Positions 26,175 to 37,046 of a stretch of 64,000 nt of DNA are shown one piece after another; the stretch's first letter is position 1, and each line of letters starts with the position of its first letter. The stretch spans positions 62,001-126,000 of the forward strand of contig RQOL01000177.1 of assembly GCA_013076295.1 (NCBI GenBank), read 5' to 3'. The translations under genes were made by a program, and so were the position numbers. Source of the DNA: Sanderia malayensis (Eukaryota > Cnidaria > Scyphozoa > Semaeostomeae > Pelagiidae). The notes beneath the pieces are model-generated. The model worked only from the letters and a program-made list of their open reading frames with translations, had not been told where the DNA came from and made no database searches.

Positions 26175-26393
26175 TTTTAAGGACATATTTTCACTTGATT
26201 TAAGTAGCTTTCCACCGTTTACCCGGGCCAAACATAGGACAAATTTGATATGACATCACATGACCACGCCCGGCTACACCCACCGCTGAATCGTTTGGTA
26301 ACAAGCAGATTCGGAAAGAACATGAAATTTTACATAGGAAAAATGTTACAAACAATATCAATTTTCAATATTCAAAAGATTTTGCGCCTGTAC
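26175..26393 (-). repeat. Right terminal inverted repeat, TIR element copy 1
   Basis: Reverse complement of 22979-23198. The CRE-like site is TGATGTCA here (one change), so the palindrome is kept only in the left TIR. Confidence 0.9.
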
Positions 26394-26589
26394 CTGTCTA
26401 AGACAAAACAAATGATGTAATGCACACGAAACATGATTTATTAAATTAAATCAAGTACAAAGATTTCCAGGGCTGGGATTGGTTTTACATTAGTTTCAAT
26501 CCTATAGAACATAAGGATAAGCACTGAATATCCTGGATAATCAATGGAAAAGTACTTCATAATCATCATCAATGGGATGGGAATTGCAT

Positions 26590-27110
26590 GGTGAAAGGCG
26601 TTTCATAGGAGTATTGGGCTTGGCTGGTAAGGCAAGAAGGCAGCCATAAAGTGAAAAGAATCGTCAACAAAAATATTATAACCAAATTGAAGCCACTGGA
26701 ACATGTGGGTACAGCATTAAACACTTTTTTCCAAAACATTAAATATAAAAAGCCACGAAACATAAGCGGAGTTGTCAATTTTGGGCTCAAGAAACTATAT
26801 GTTAACAATGAGTGAAATACAATTGGCCTAAGCAATTATATGGGAACTTGAATGGGGTGAAACTAAAAATAAACACTACTTACTCCTGAGCTGCGGCAAA
26901 ATGAATGTTTCTCTCAGCTTTACTTTCTCTTATTTCAGCATCAAGTTCCGTTGCGATCCAAGATTTGGGAAACGAATATTTGGACAGCACAACCGCCAGC
27001 ATGATAAATTGTTACGTTGACGAAACATAGCATAAATCAAAATCATACAACAAATTCTATTGTTATGCAGCCTCGTCTTGACGTAGTTATCTGATTCAGC
27101 TTGATTGGCT
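26590..27110 (-). repeat. Diverged direct repeat with exon-like segment, member 1
   Basis: Similar along its length to 30690-31270 in the same orientation. Shared parts are an AGAAGGCAGCCA(T/C)AAAGT word, a GTGAAATA-AATGGCCTAAGC region and a minus-strand exon-like piece (about 26885-26990). That piece encodes a charged segment ELDAEIRESKAERN and ends at a GTAAGT donor. Its counterpart encodes EFDTEMRENKAQ. An old local duplication of a coding exon is the simplest reading. The product is unknown. Confidence 0.45.
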
Positions 27111-27167
27111 AACAATCAACCCAACCCATGAAAGAAAAGAAGACTGAACTGGAACTCAACAAAGAAC

Positions 27168-27227
27168 ATGCTTGCATTGCGTCCTTCCTTTCGTCTTTTC
27201 TGCTCTTTCATTGGGTCACTGGCGATG
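27168..27227 (+). other. Possible first coding exon (20 codons) with strong donor
   Basis: An ATG opens a hydrophobic 20-codon segment starting MLALRPSFRLF, which ends exactly at GATG|GTAAGT (donor at 27228). It could encode a signal peptide. Another ATG at 27128 in a different frame runs through the same donor. No downstream exon could be linked with confidence, so this is only a candidate. Confidence 0.25.
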
Positions 27228-28147
27228 GTAAGTAGGTTTTCCACATCGCTTTATATCATTGCGATCTTTCAAGTTACATCTTTAAAATAAATCTGTAGGG
27301 TTTTTGTGAAGGTTTTCATTCATTTTCCCAGGGTATAAGACTTGAGGAAATATAGTATTTCATAAAATTCCTTGAGAGTAGGCCACATTTAAGAAGAACG
27401 GATGCTAGAGTTAAGATACATTGTCTGCATTGGAAAATGAGATAAGATTCTGTGCTTCATACGTTTTATTACATCTATTATTCGTGAATTTTAGGTAGTG
27501 CATAATTTGTGTGGTGCGATGTCAAAGAAGGGAATTGTTGACTGTTCTTTTTTAGGTAAGTATTGAAATATAGGAGCCCATGACGCATGCGAAAAGCCAT
27601 CTATTTCATTTATAAAGACGGGTTTTTGAAGTGCATTTCTTGCAAATTTTTAGGGTTTGTGTCACAGGATGTTAAAGAAGAGTTTAATGGTACTGTTGGT
27701 GACTATTTGTTGGTGAAATGCATGGTTTTTTGAAAGGTAATAGTCTTGTTATTATTTTCGCATGTTATTATTATTAATAAGTATTCAAATCCACCGTTGA
27801 ACACATTTTAATAATTAAGGAAAACAGACAAATAACAGTGCAAGAAAACGAACAAAATACAAACACTAACACCATCACAGTTACAATTGCTTTTTGTCCG
27901 TGCCTCTCACCAAACACAAAATTTCTTCTGTTGGGACATCTGCCCACATGCATCTTGTGTTATGTGCAACCTTTTTTTGTTTACTTTTTTTGTTTCTTTT
28001 TTTATCTTTTTGTATTCTTTTTTTGTCCAGAATTTGTATTTTTAATTCATCACATGTGCTGTAGGAAAGAATACATTGTTTCAGAAAAAGTTGAAAGTGA
28101 GCAATAGTGTTTTGCACATGGATGAGATAGGTATTTAGCATTGCAAC

Positions 28148-28316
28148 TTACCCTATTTCTTTTTTGTGAGGTGCCTCCCTTGGAGGCTGACAAAATTGAA
28201 CTTCGTTTCTTGTGTAATGGCATTGAATTTCTTGCCACATTCTCTTTTTGGTGAAGAAATATCTTTGAAGTTGAAGAGCTACGACAAATAGGACACAATG
28301 AATTTAGAAGAGTGAC
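28148..28316 (-). other. Possible exon with CPIC motif, minus strand
   Basis: A frame open from 28316 downward contains a CPICR motif followed by a basic, serine-rich tail. It ends at AGG|GTAAGT, a consensus donor near 28150. The CxxC may be half of a zinc site. No partner exon is identified and the product is unknown. Confidence 0.3.
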
Positions 28317-28325
28317 TCAATATTG

Positions 28326-28625
28326 TTAAAAGGTAGGATACAATTGTGTTTCCTTGTAAAGCAGTTGGATAACGTTGGTATTCACAACATTTATTAAATT
28401 TATCAATATATGGATGAAAGAATTTGTCCATGTCACCTCCACTTCCTTGCCAGAGTGGATCATTGTATAATCTTTGTGCACAGGGTTTGCAACTTCACCC
28501 TCAACTGATGCTGCAGTCTCTTCATTCATGGGTTCAGCATTAATGGGTTCAGCATTAATGGGTTCAACTTCTGATTGAGCATTCATTTTTGCACTATATA
28601 TAAATATATTGTCATTGTCAGTCAA
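28326..28625 (-). other. Acidic 99-codon frame with EPINA repeats, minus strand
   Basis: Begins MTDNDN and contains two perfect 15-bp repeats (EPINA EPINA) and a near third (EPMNE). It then runs into hydrophobic sequence of doubtful coding value. The frame is preserved in the duplicate at 42392-42691 with one substitution. No recognised domain. Confidence 0.25.
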
Positions 28626-28720
28626 TGAAAGGGGACTTAATAGGCTATGAGTTGTTTGAATTTGCTCTACACCTACACTTTTAATATATTAATATAACAC
28701 AGTTTTATTTTCTGCAGATA

Positions 28721-28806
28721 ATGAATAATAACTATCTTTCTTACAATGAAGAGGAGAGACTAAAGGCAGGCAGAAAACCCAGAACTGAATACATGAATTT
28801 ACGGTA
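28721..28806 (+). other. Short exon-like frame after a strong acceptor
   Basis: The acceptor TTTTATTTTCTGCAG is followed by a 27-codon frame (MNNNYLSYNEEERLKAG...) ending in TAG at about 28806. It looks like a terminal exon, but the upstream exon is not found. Confidence 0.25.
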
Positions 28807-30689
28807 GCAGTAGTGGCAAAAATTTTCTATTTCAAGTCAACCTATTAAGGATAAAATTGTTTCTGTGATAATATCCACTGCAATGGTAATTGTGACATAA
28901 AATATAGCACTTTGAGCTTTTTTAAAGCTGTTTAGTTATAAATAGCCTGTATTTTCATGTGAAAGTAAAAGCAACATTAACAATACATGTACTTACGTAA
29001 ATTGTTGTTTTTCTTGTTGTGAGTTGAAAAAATTTTTTACGCACGCTATGTCCTATATGACGCAAGAAAAATTTTAAATTTCGCGCCGCTGTTGTTGTTG
29101 CTAGGACGCCGAAATTCCCGTGAATATCTTCTGATAATAGTATTAGCTGCAAGACATTACGTGGTGCTGCATCGATCGTATTGTCATTGTAGTTTTCAAG
29201 AGCAACAAAAGTTGGAATTATGCGATAACGATTAGAATTACAAATTAGAATTGCGATGAGAATACACGCTTCTTTTTATAAGGAACCTAGCTGAGGGCCT
29301 AGTTGTTTAAGTTCGTTATTTTGAGATCCTTTGACCACTTTGTAGTTGTAAAAGGTCTTTAATTTAAAAATTGGCATTTGGTGGACATTATTAGTACAGA
29401 CGCAATAAAAGCATTCAAATTCATCGTTTTGCTGTGTGAAAGGATAAGAGGTTGACACATGAAGAAGCTTCATATAATGTAAAAGTACTGAAAATCAATG
29501 GAACCGGCTTCTTAATTTTAAATAGTGGGGAAATATTAATATACTAAAAATTAAAAGATGCCTTAGTGATTTGGCCTGTAGTAGTAAACGTTCCTTAAGT
29601 TTTCTACCTTATACATGTAGGTTCCTTATAAAAAAGCTTGTTACTCCAAGTTGCCATTATGTTGTAATTGTTCTGAGGATTCAATAAGTTTCTGTGCTTG
29701 CATGTTAATTGTATGGGAAAGCTCTTTATGATATAAGACACATTGTAAGATGGTAGTTCAGTTCATGTAATACAGTGTCTACATACTGGAAACATAAGCA
29801 AGTGTCAATGATATATACAATTGGAATGTTGTTGATTAAAAAAAAAACGGAAATACTTTGTCAAGCACTTCCACAGTGAATGAATGAGGAGACACCATAC
29901 ACTATGAGGTTCTGGTTAAAAATATATCTACAATGGGAAACTATCACAAATTATCATGCAGGACTCTTAATATTCAAGTAAGATAACAAAGACATATTTA
30001 TGCACATATAGATTATTAAAATGCGTTAATAATGTTTGTTTGTGTGGTAACAGCCATCTTAGCTTGTTTTGTCCAGTGTAATGGAGGTTTCTATCAGTGA
30101 TTCATACAATGTATGCTTCTCACTAAATTTGAAAATGTTGTGCTGTAATGGTTGTGAAATCATTGCCGTCTGTGCCTGGCACACTGAGTTTACGATAACA
30201 CATCTGCCTGATAAGGAACATCATTAAGTGACAATGAGGAAGAATTAAGTACCTACAGGTTTAGAATACTGTAAGTGATTTGTTAAGAAAACATTTAGTG
30301 GTAGTCAATGTAGAAATATTATTGAGCCTTTATTATTGAGTCTGCTTTTTAAGCAAGGTGCATTAATTGATTCATATGGAACAGAGAGCATCATACCTTG
30401 AATATTATACCTGACTTGGGAAATAATTTGAAGAGAACACTTTGAAGCATTGATTGAATTTTCCATTGCCTTTGACTAAATGAATCTGTACAAAAATAGG
30501 AAAAGAGTATTAATGAGTGTGGTAGACAAAAGAGATATGCAATGCATGTGCAATGAGGAAGGTGGTAAGTAAATAAAGTGTGGAATTTTCCCAGGGCTTG
30601 AACTTGACCTTCACTGGTTTCCTTCATCTACATTACAACAATGAAACATTTTGGATAAACACGAAGTTGAAAGCAGTTTCATGTGGGGA

Positions 30690-31270
30690 TATCAATGAGC
30701 TTTGCTTGTAAAACAAAGAAGGCAGCCACAAAGTCAATAAATTGGTTGGGAACTATATTCACGGAAATAAAAGCCCCAGGAAGATGTTGGTAGAGCAATG
30801 CACATTTCATTGGAGAATTTCCAGAATTCTGGCCTAACAAACTACTATATGTAAACCGTGAGTAAAGTAGAAATGGCCTAAGCTAAGCAATTTCCACTCA
30901 ACATATGAAATTGAAAGGGATGAAAATGAAATATACATTGTTGTCCTCTCCTCATTCACAGCAGCCTAGTTGTCTCCTTTAAGTCAATAGTAGTATACCT
31001 GAGCTTTATTTTCTCTCATTTCAGTATCAAATTCGCTTATATCTAAATATCCATTGTTTGATTGTCCAAAATGAAAATGAACCTGACTTACCTTTGATGA
31101 ACAGCAATGTAGTTGTTTCCTTTGAGCCAGGAAGGCTTTATGAGGTATTAATTTCATTGAGTTCAGCAACAAAATCCGACTCGATGCCATTTGTTGGCAG
31201 ACAGAAACTTAGACCCGACAGCAACAATAGTGTGATGATGAGACATAACATAGATGAAAATCATACATAG
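30690..31270 (-). repeat. Diverged direct repeat with exon-like segment, member 2
   Basis: Partner of 26590-27110. The minus-strand exon-like part (about 31000-31060) encodes EFDTEMRENKAQ and ends at an AG|GTATAC donor. The copy in the duplicated block (about 45060-45344) has small indels that alter the upstream frame. Confidence 0.45.
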
Positions 31271-32285
31271 ACTGCACAAAGGCGTTTGAAATGGGAGACA
31301 GAAGTCTCGCCTCCTTTCAATGATATTAGGAGAATTGCATCTAATTAAAAATAAAGTGGATAAATGTTGTTTATGATATTACTGAAATGGAGATTACATG
31401 GGTCAAATATACAAATATATGAATATTTAAACTGTAACGATAGATAAAATTACCAGTGCTGGCAATTTTCTATTGAAAATATAAATCGCTAATTTAAAAC
31501 CTTATTATTAATGCGGAAGATCTGAAAGATATACAATACAGTACAAAAAACATGTTTTGAAAGGACGTGGATAGATATTTGTATTGTATGCGAAGTACGA
31601 ATGCGAAAGGTTGAGTCATGATATAGTCTACTATTAAAATTGGTGAATTGTCAATATCCATAAAAATTGATACATACAATCCGTAGTTCAGGTTGCAAAA
31701 TTGATTGGTTAAGCGACGTCTTTAGCAAAATGACAGTACCTCAATTTGGATTCTTCAATAGCACTTCACTCTCAGCAAGCATACATCTCTGCCACGGCGT
31801 GAATGTATTCTTTCAATAACCGCGGTCGTTTTTTTGAGGATTACGTTTGTACATAGAAAAAAAAGAATAAGATTGCCGGTTACATTAGTTAAAAGCTCGA
31901 ACACCAGCGTCAAGGAGTAACCTTTGTTCGAGTTTTCCTTGTTGGTGAAAAGTGCAATTGAAATTTGGAAGTATATAACAGTAAACACTAAAGGGGCCTC
32001 TATAGATTTTAGATCAAGTTTTCATGTATTAAAAGGAGAGGGGGGATGTTATTGATAGTGCGATGTTTTGCAAAAAGTAACTATCCTTAAGGGACAACTT
32101 GCAGTTTTCACAGAGTAAGGAAATCCACTTTCCCATAGGCAATATCGGAGAAAATGGCAACGCATAACTCTTAATAATCGGGCGCTACGCAGGATTCAGG
32201 ACTGTGCCGACTGCTGTGTGTGGTGCAGTCACCCCTGGACATGTGGATGGTGTAATGTCCAGTTGGTCTCCGCAGATCAGTGTTA

Positions 32286-32307
32286 TCTAGAATGAATTCA
32301 TTCTAGA
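32286..32307. repeat. 22-bp perfect palindrome downstream of the helicase
   Basis: A perfect inverted repeat centred on GAATTC, with arms TCTAGAATGAA and TTCATTCTAGA. It lies about 150 bp beyond the stop of the minus-strand helicase gene and is unchanged in the duplicate at 46354-46375. Confidence 0.8.
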
Positions 32308-32457
32308 AGGGTGCCAGTAACGGCTGTACATCACACTTATGTGCGACGTGATCTGCGTTGACACACAATACCCGTACCCTTGAATGTGTGTATGTGCGTT
32401 TTGGTAGGCAGCCCTCTGTAGAGCAACTGTGCAGATGGTCGCTCTAGGATGAAGCCT

Positions 32458-34023
32458 TTACAGGACTTCTGGAAAACAATGTTCTTTGTTTTCCTGTGTG
32501 TTTCCTCTGGGAGGTATACTTTGAGCCCGTTAAATGATGTTGCTCTGACATGGCCACATATAATTGACCATGTGTGAACACGGGCTCAGGTAAGTACAAA
32601 CCAACATACCTCAGGGATTGCCCCTGTGCCTTGTTGATTGTCAAGCAGTATGCAAGTCTGACTGGAAACTGTCGGCGTTTCATTTTGAACGGCATTTCCG
32701 TGTCCTGAGTGGAGACTGTGATCTTGGGAATCATGACCCGTTGTCCTCTGTGCTCCTTGGTAATGATCTCTGCTGTGATCACGTGACGTCGAGATGCCGA
32801 ACTATGAGTCTTGTTCCGTTGCAAAGACCTTTCTTTGGATTGAGATTCCGCAGAAGAATGATCGTTGCACCAACCTAATGCAATGAATATTATTGTGATT
32901 AATGACGCCTTTTTTATGGTGCACCACCTTTGCACATAATAATTTAATGCTAATAGGATGAAAGATTGTAATCTTCCTACCTTGAGTTTAAGTCTGTGCA
33001 AGGCATTCCATTCGGAGTGAGTTGGTTGAGAAATTCAATGGGGTAGGCCTCTTCCTCATCTGGATCGTCTGTGGACAACCTGTCTGTGCTGTAATAAGTT
33101 CTTTCGGCTGTTTGAAGTCTGTCCAGAATTAAGTCGTTCACTTGATGTGATAAGTCATTCTTTGGAGTCAGACAACAGCGTTCAGACATTGTTACAGGAT
33201 CCATCATTAGGTGTGAATCTGGTGTGTTCGGCCTGGGAAAAATGAAGTTCAGCATGTCTTCTTTAGACGAAGTGCATATCTGTTGTGGCAGAATTACGTT
33301 GTCCAGTGCATCGTGTGCTTCTTGCTTGTTGCCAAGTCTGAGAAGCCATTCTGAGAATTCACGGTATGAATCATCTTGAACGGCTCTCATGTTGGTGTGT
33401 AAGCGATGCTGCTGAAACTTTGTCCATAGATCAATGATCTGGTGTGATTTTAGAGTCTCTGCTACAATTCTTTCCCTTCCTGCTTTCGTGACGACAGGTA
33501 GAACTTGTCTGAAGTCACCACCAAGTAGCATGAACTTGCCACCAAATGGTCTGTCGACATGTGTAATGTCTCGAAGCAGTCGGTCGACTGCTTGTAATGC
33601 AAGTGCGGGAATCATGGAAGCTTCATCCCATATAAAGAGAGTAGTTTCGCGCAATACCTGTGCTCTCCTGCTCTGTCTCTTGACATTACACGTTGATTCA
33701 GCTTGAAGTGGTATAGGAATTTGAAAGGTAGAATGTGAAGTTCTACCATTTATGAGCAGCGTTGCAGCAATTCCTGACCACGCCATGCACTGAACTTTAT
33801 GTCCATTGGCTTGCAGATTGTGAACCAACGTGTTGTAAAGGAAAGTTTTCCCGGTTCCAGCCGGCCCGTCAACAAAGTGACAGTTCTGTTCGGATTGCGC
33901 GTTGATAGCATCAGTGATTCCCGTGTATATGGCTCGCTGTTCAGGGTTCAATGCGGCCAGCATTCGTTCTCCTTCCTCTCTGGCATTGCCAACATCGATG
34001 TCATCTTCTACCTTATATAATAT
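32458..34023 (-). pseudogene. Helitron PIF1-type helicase, copy 1
   Basis: Exon 1 runs 34023 to 32981 and exon 2 runs 32874 to 32458, separated by a 106-bp GT-AG intron. The protein is a superfamily 1B PIF1-like helicase of the Helitron type, an ATP-driven DNA-unwinding enzyme. Walker A GPAGTGKT lies at 33844-33867. Walker B IWDEAS lies near 33630. A GGKFMLLGGDFRQVLP block (motif III region) and a C-terminal LTINKAQGQS motif are also present. An open frame extends upstream to 34173, but copy 2 has a stop there, so I start at the CAG acceptor. There is no Rep domain upstream on this strand, although Helitrons normally fuse Rep and helicase. Lesions are a 1-base loss near 33003 and frame changes near 32783 and 32540. 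Its 5' end faces the plus-strand Rep gene at 35149. Confidence 0.85.
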
Positions 34024-35148
34024 CTGAGCGGTGAACGAAACGCCCGTCAAAGCCCACCCGGCCGGGTGTTGTCGTCCCTCTAGCAATTTTGTGCTTTTCC
34101 TGTTCTTTCTCGAAACCACCTCGATTCGTTCCCCTTCCAGTGGACTAGCCAAGAAATTATTTCTTTTTGCCAAATTCGTTTTCGTTTTTCAGATTTTTAC
34201 ACTTTTCTACCTCGAAAATCCTTGCGCCCTTTGTTTTGCTTTCATGTCTGCTTTGTGTCCTCTGTCAGATGCTGCAGTGCCCGCTGCTCTCCTCGGCTTT
34301 TGTTTTTCGTGCGAGGGGGACGTGTCCCGAGCTTCCTCGCGTACAAAACATTCAGTCGAACAAAACCTGTTGTGCCCTGCGACCCCCTGGCTAAATGCAT
34401 TTCAAATGACGTCGTGATTCTGGAAAGATCATCGTGCGTTGTTTACCGTTTTCGAAACACTGGATCCCTGTTGCGTTTTGCACTAATCCGACAGCCTGTT
34501 TTCTTACTGTGACCTTTGATTGACGAGGAAGTTACATCCTTCCTTCGGAATGCGCTTCGCTTTGCAATTCTATTACTCTGCTTCGACGAGAAGAGTTGTG
34601 TGATTCTTATTTTTCTGCTTCGACACGAAATTTGTTACTGCGAAGATTCTTGACTTCTTGCCGTTATTTTCTTTCACGAGTTTTGTTCGAAGAATCGTTA
34701 TTGTTACTATCTCGCCTTAAAGCCCGGTAAGTGCGTTTGCCTTCTACCGTGTGCTTTGTTTTGTAATTTCCATTTTGCAATCGAGCGTGCAATTTTTCAT
34801 CACTTTCCCATTCTACCAGATATTTATTGCTCAGAGTCGTTTTTCACATTCGTGCATGTTCACTTCCACTGGAATTCTGAAAATTTATTGCTAAAGGTAC
34901 GTGTGTTTTCAAGGATTTCTCTTTCTTTCCACCCATTTGTTCTGCATTTCAAAGAATTTCTGTTATTTTACGTGAAAAGCTTACGTCATTTTCTATTCTT
35001 TGCAGATACATTTCTTGCCCGCGATTTATTTTTTATACTTCTACTAACTTCTACTAATTATTCATATACTGTATTCACCACTGTCATATTTGTACATATC
35101 TACATATATTTTTCTTCTTTTATATCGCCGTACCGATGCCACGAGCAA
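34024..35148. other. Intergenic region between divergent helicase and Rep genes (copy 1)
   Basis: About 1.1 kb between the two 5' ends. It is T/C-rich on the plus strand with many short in-frame stops. It contains a palindrome CACCCGGCCGGGTG (34058-34071), then CTCTAG 10 bp later. No separate gene is credible; overlapping frames of 75-128 codons in several frames are cysteine-rich by composition only. It may hold a shared promoter for both directions. Confidence 0.45.
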
Positions 35149-36479
35149 ATGGTCAGATGACGTCGCCGACAGGATAAGGCCTATGCAAGGACTCGCCGAC
35201 AACAACAGGCTGAAACCGTTGCAACACCAGCGACAGAACAACCAGTGGCTGTTCCCCTCGAAGAGATGCTGCAATTGCAGCTACAGTTACAGCAGCAACA
35301 GCCTCAGCAACAAGCAATACCAACATTGCAACCGCAACAAAGCGCTCAGTTTTTTCCCCTACCCTTCCCAGCAGGGGGCGAAGCATTGCAAACCGGGATG
35401 GCACCTCTGCTACAGCTACAACAGATGCAACCTGTACAATTCCTGCCGCACGCAAATCCTCCAGCAAACAACACTGATCTTCACCACATCGCACCGATGA
35501 ACAACACCTGTCCACATTGTGGTGCAAAGTATTTCAAGGAGGAGCAGAGCACCAGAAACAAGTACACAAAGTGCTGTCGCGAGGGAGCTGTCACACTACC
35601 CCAAATACAGCCTCCACGGCAGCATTGATGTCTCTCTTCCTTGGTGATACACAAGAAACACAAAGACAGTCGAAAGATTTTCTTTCCAAATTTCGCCAAT
35701 ACAATGCCACCATGGCAATGGCATCCTGGACAGCAAACATACCGCAACTTCACGGCAGGGGGCCACCCGTGATAACAATACACGGCAGTGCATATCACAG
35801 AACAGGTATTTCCAAATTCTGTTCCCACTTCTTTTACTTATTCTCCTCTTTACACAATAATATATCGATTTTTCAACATTTCAATATTGCATCAACGGTT
35901 TTTATCAACTGCCTCACTTTTCCCTTCAGCCCACCTTCATCAGTTGCAAGGACATCAACCGAAATACGCAGAGCTCTACATCATGGATACAGCTGAAGCT
36001 CTCGAGCACAGAGCCAACAACCCCACCAACAAGGATCTGAACAAAGACACCATCAAGAAGCTCCAAGACGAACTTCTTGCAGTCAACCCATATGCTCAAG
36101 AATACAAGAACATAGGCAACATACTGCAACAACAACAGCAACAAGCAACTGCAGCAAACGAGCCTATTCCCACATTCGACATGGTCCATCACGTCAAGAG
36201 CTGACCAGGATCACAGGTACCACAGTCCAGCAGCAGCAGAAATAGCAGCAATCTACAGCACAAAGGACGGTGCCGCACCAGATCCAAATGACAGAATCAT
36301 CCACATCCAGAGACATGAGGCTACCTGATTGACATCAAAGCAACCAATCCAGCAGCCGACCCGCTCACATATCCACTGCTGTTTCCCTTCGGTGAACACG
36401 GTTGGGGTACAGCAATCGCAAAACTGCCAGCAGTCCATACACACATCCCGCTGACCAACCCGAACGCCGCCAGACCAGA
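35149..36479 (+). pseudogene. Helitron Rep gene (Rep1), copy 1, cut by a gap
   Basis: Allele or duplicate of the Rep1 gene at 49217. It contains a Gln-rich N-terminus, the CPHCGAKYF zinc-finger motif (about 35510) and one intron (about 35806-35932). The start of exon 2 follows up to the N run, so the catalytic HUH and tyrosine motifs are missing. Damage relative to copy 2 includes a TGA two codons after the ATG (near 35157) and small indels near 35618, 36186, 36318 and 36446. The last three lie within 300 bp of the gap, as expected of a low-quality contig end. Confidence 0.8.
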
Positions 36480-36579
36480 NNNNNNNNNNNNNNNNNNNNN
36501 NNNNNNNNNNNNNNNNNNNNNNNNNNNNNNNNNNNNNNNNNNNNNNNNNNNNNNNNNNNNNNNNNNNNNNNNNNNNNNN
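36480..36579. other. Assembly gap, 100 N
   Basis: Exactly 100 N. The sequence just left of it resumes at 50548 in the second copy. The sequence just right of it (36580) corresponds to 22510. The gap therefore sits exactly at the junction of the two 14-kb copies. Confidence 0.99.
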
Positions 36580-37046
36580 AATCGTCGTTTTCATCAGGTA
36601 AGCATGGTACTGATGGTACAGTAGATAAGATGTAAGATCAAAGTTTGTTTGTTTTAGAGAGAACAACAATTAGTCTGCTATTAGTTGAGTGCATGCATTG
36701 ACACTTGGCTGTCGTACTTTGTCAACCTAATATAAACAGTAAAGGACCATCTATGAGGAGCATGCAGAATTTAAATTAATTTTGACTTACAGAGGTATGG
36801 TTTTGTTTCCATGATAAGATGATACTGATGCATTGGATTTTGACAAATTAATAGGTATGAAGTCTCGAATACTTGCATTTGTACAATGATGTACATCAGT
36901 AGATCTACAAAGTGACAGAGACAAATTATATTCTATTTAACATGTTGGTTTATTACTATCAAGGGTAAAAAAATAATTGCATTTGGATTTGGAGAATCTG
37001 TGGAGTTTAATTTTCCTTTGATGTTGATTTAATGCATGTGAATAAG

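Larger units (their letters stand above)
22979..26393 (+). mobile_element. TIR element carrying a FEN1/XPG-like nuclease gene (copy 1)
   Basis: A 3.4-kb unit bounded by long inverted repeats that begin GTACAGGCGCAAAATC and end GATTTTGCGCCTGTAC. The two TIRs (about 220 bp) match at roughly 95 percent. If the ends are taken as CAGGCGC...GCGCCTG, each is flanked by TA, compatible with a TA target duplication. The flanks do not allow a firmer call. The interior is one large damaged plus-strand gene and little else. No standard transposase family was recognised. The whole element recurs at 37047-40457 inside the 14-kb duplication. Confidence 0.8.
26394..32440. other. 6-kb AT-rich region with scattered exon-like pieces
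   Basis: No complete gene recognised. Supported pieces are listed separately: a diverged direct repeat with exon-like parts (26590-27110 and 30690-31270), a possible first exon (27168-27227), minus-strand frames (28148-28316 and 28326-28625) and a short 3' exon-like frame (28721-28806). The rest shows no motif. It includes a tract CGCGCCGCTGTTGTTGTTGC near 29081 and pyrimidine runs near 27970-28030. The whole region is repeated at 40458-46520. Confidence 0.5.

Noticed and set aside
33434..33706. Plus-strand frames antisense to the helicase (also 47500-47772) and minus-strand frames antisense to Rep
   Set aside because: They are shadows of well-supported coding exons on the other strand.
34167..34512. 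Overlapping cysteine-rich plus-strand frames between helicase and Rep (also 48156-48578)
   Set aside because: Several frames are open at once in T/C-rich sequence. They differ between copies and show no motif.
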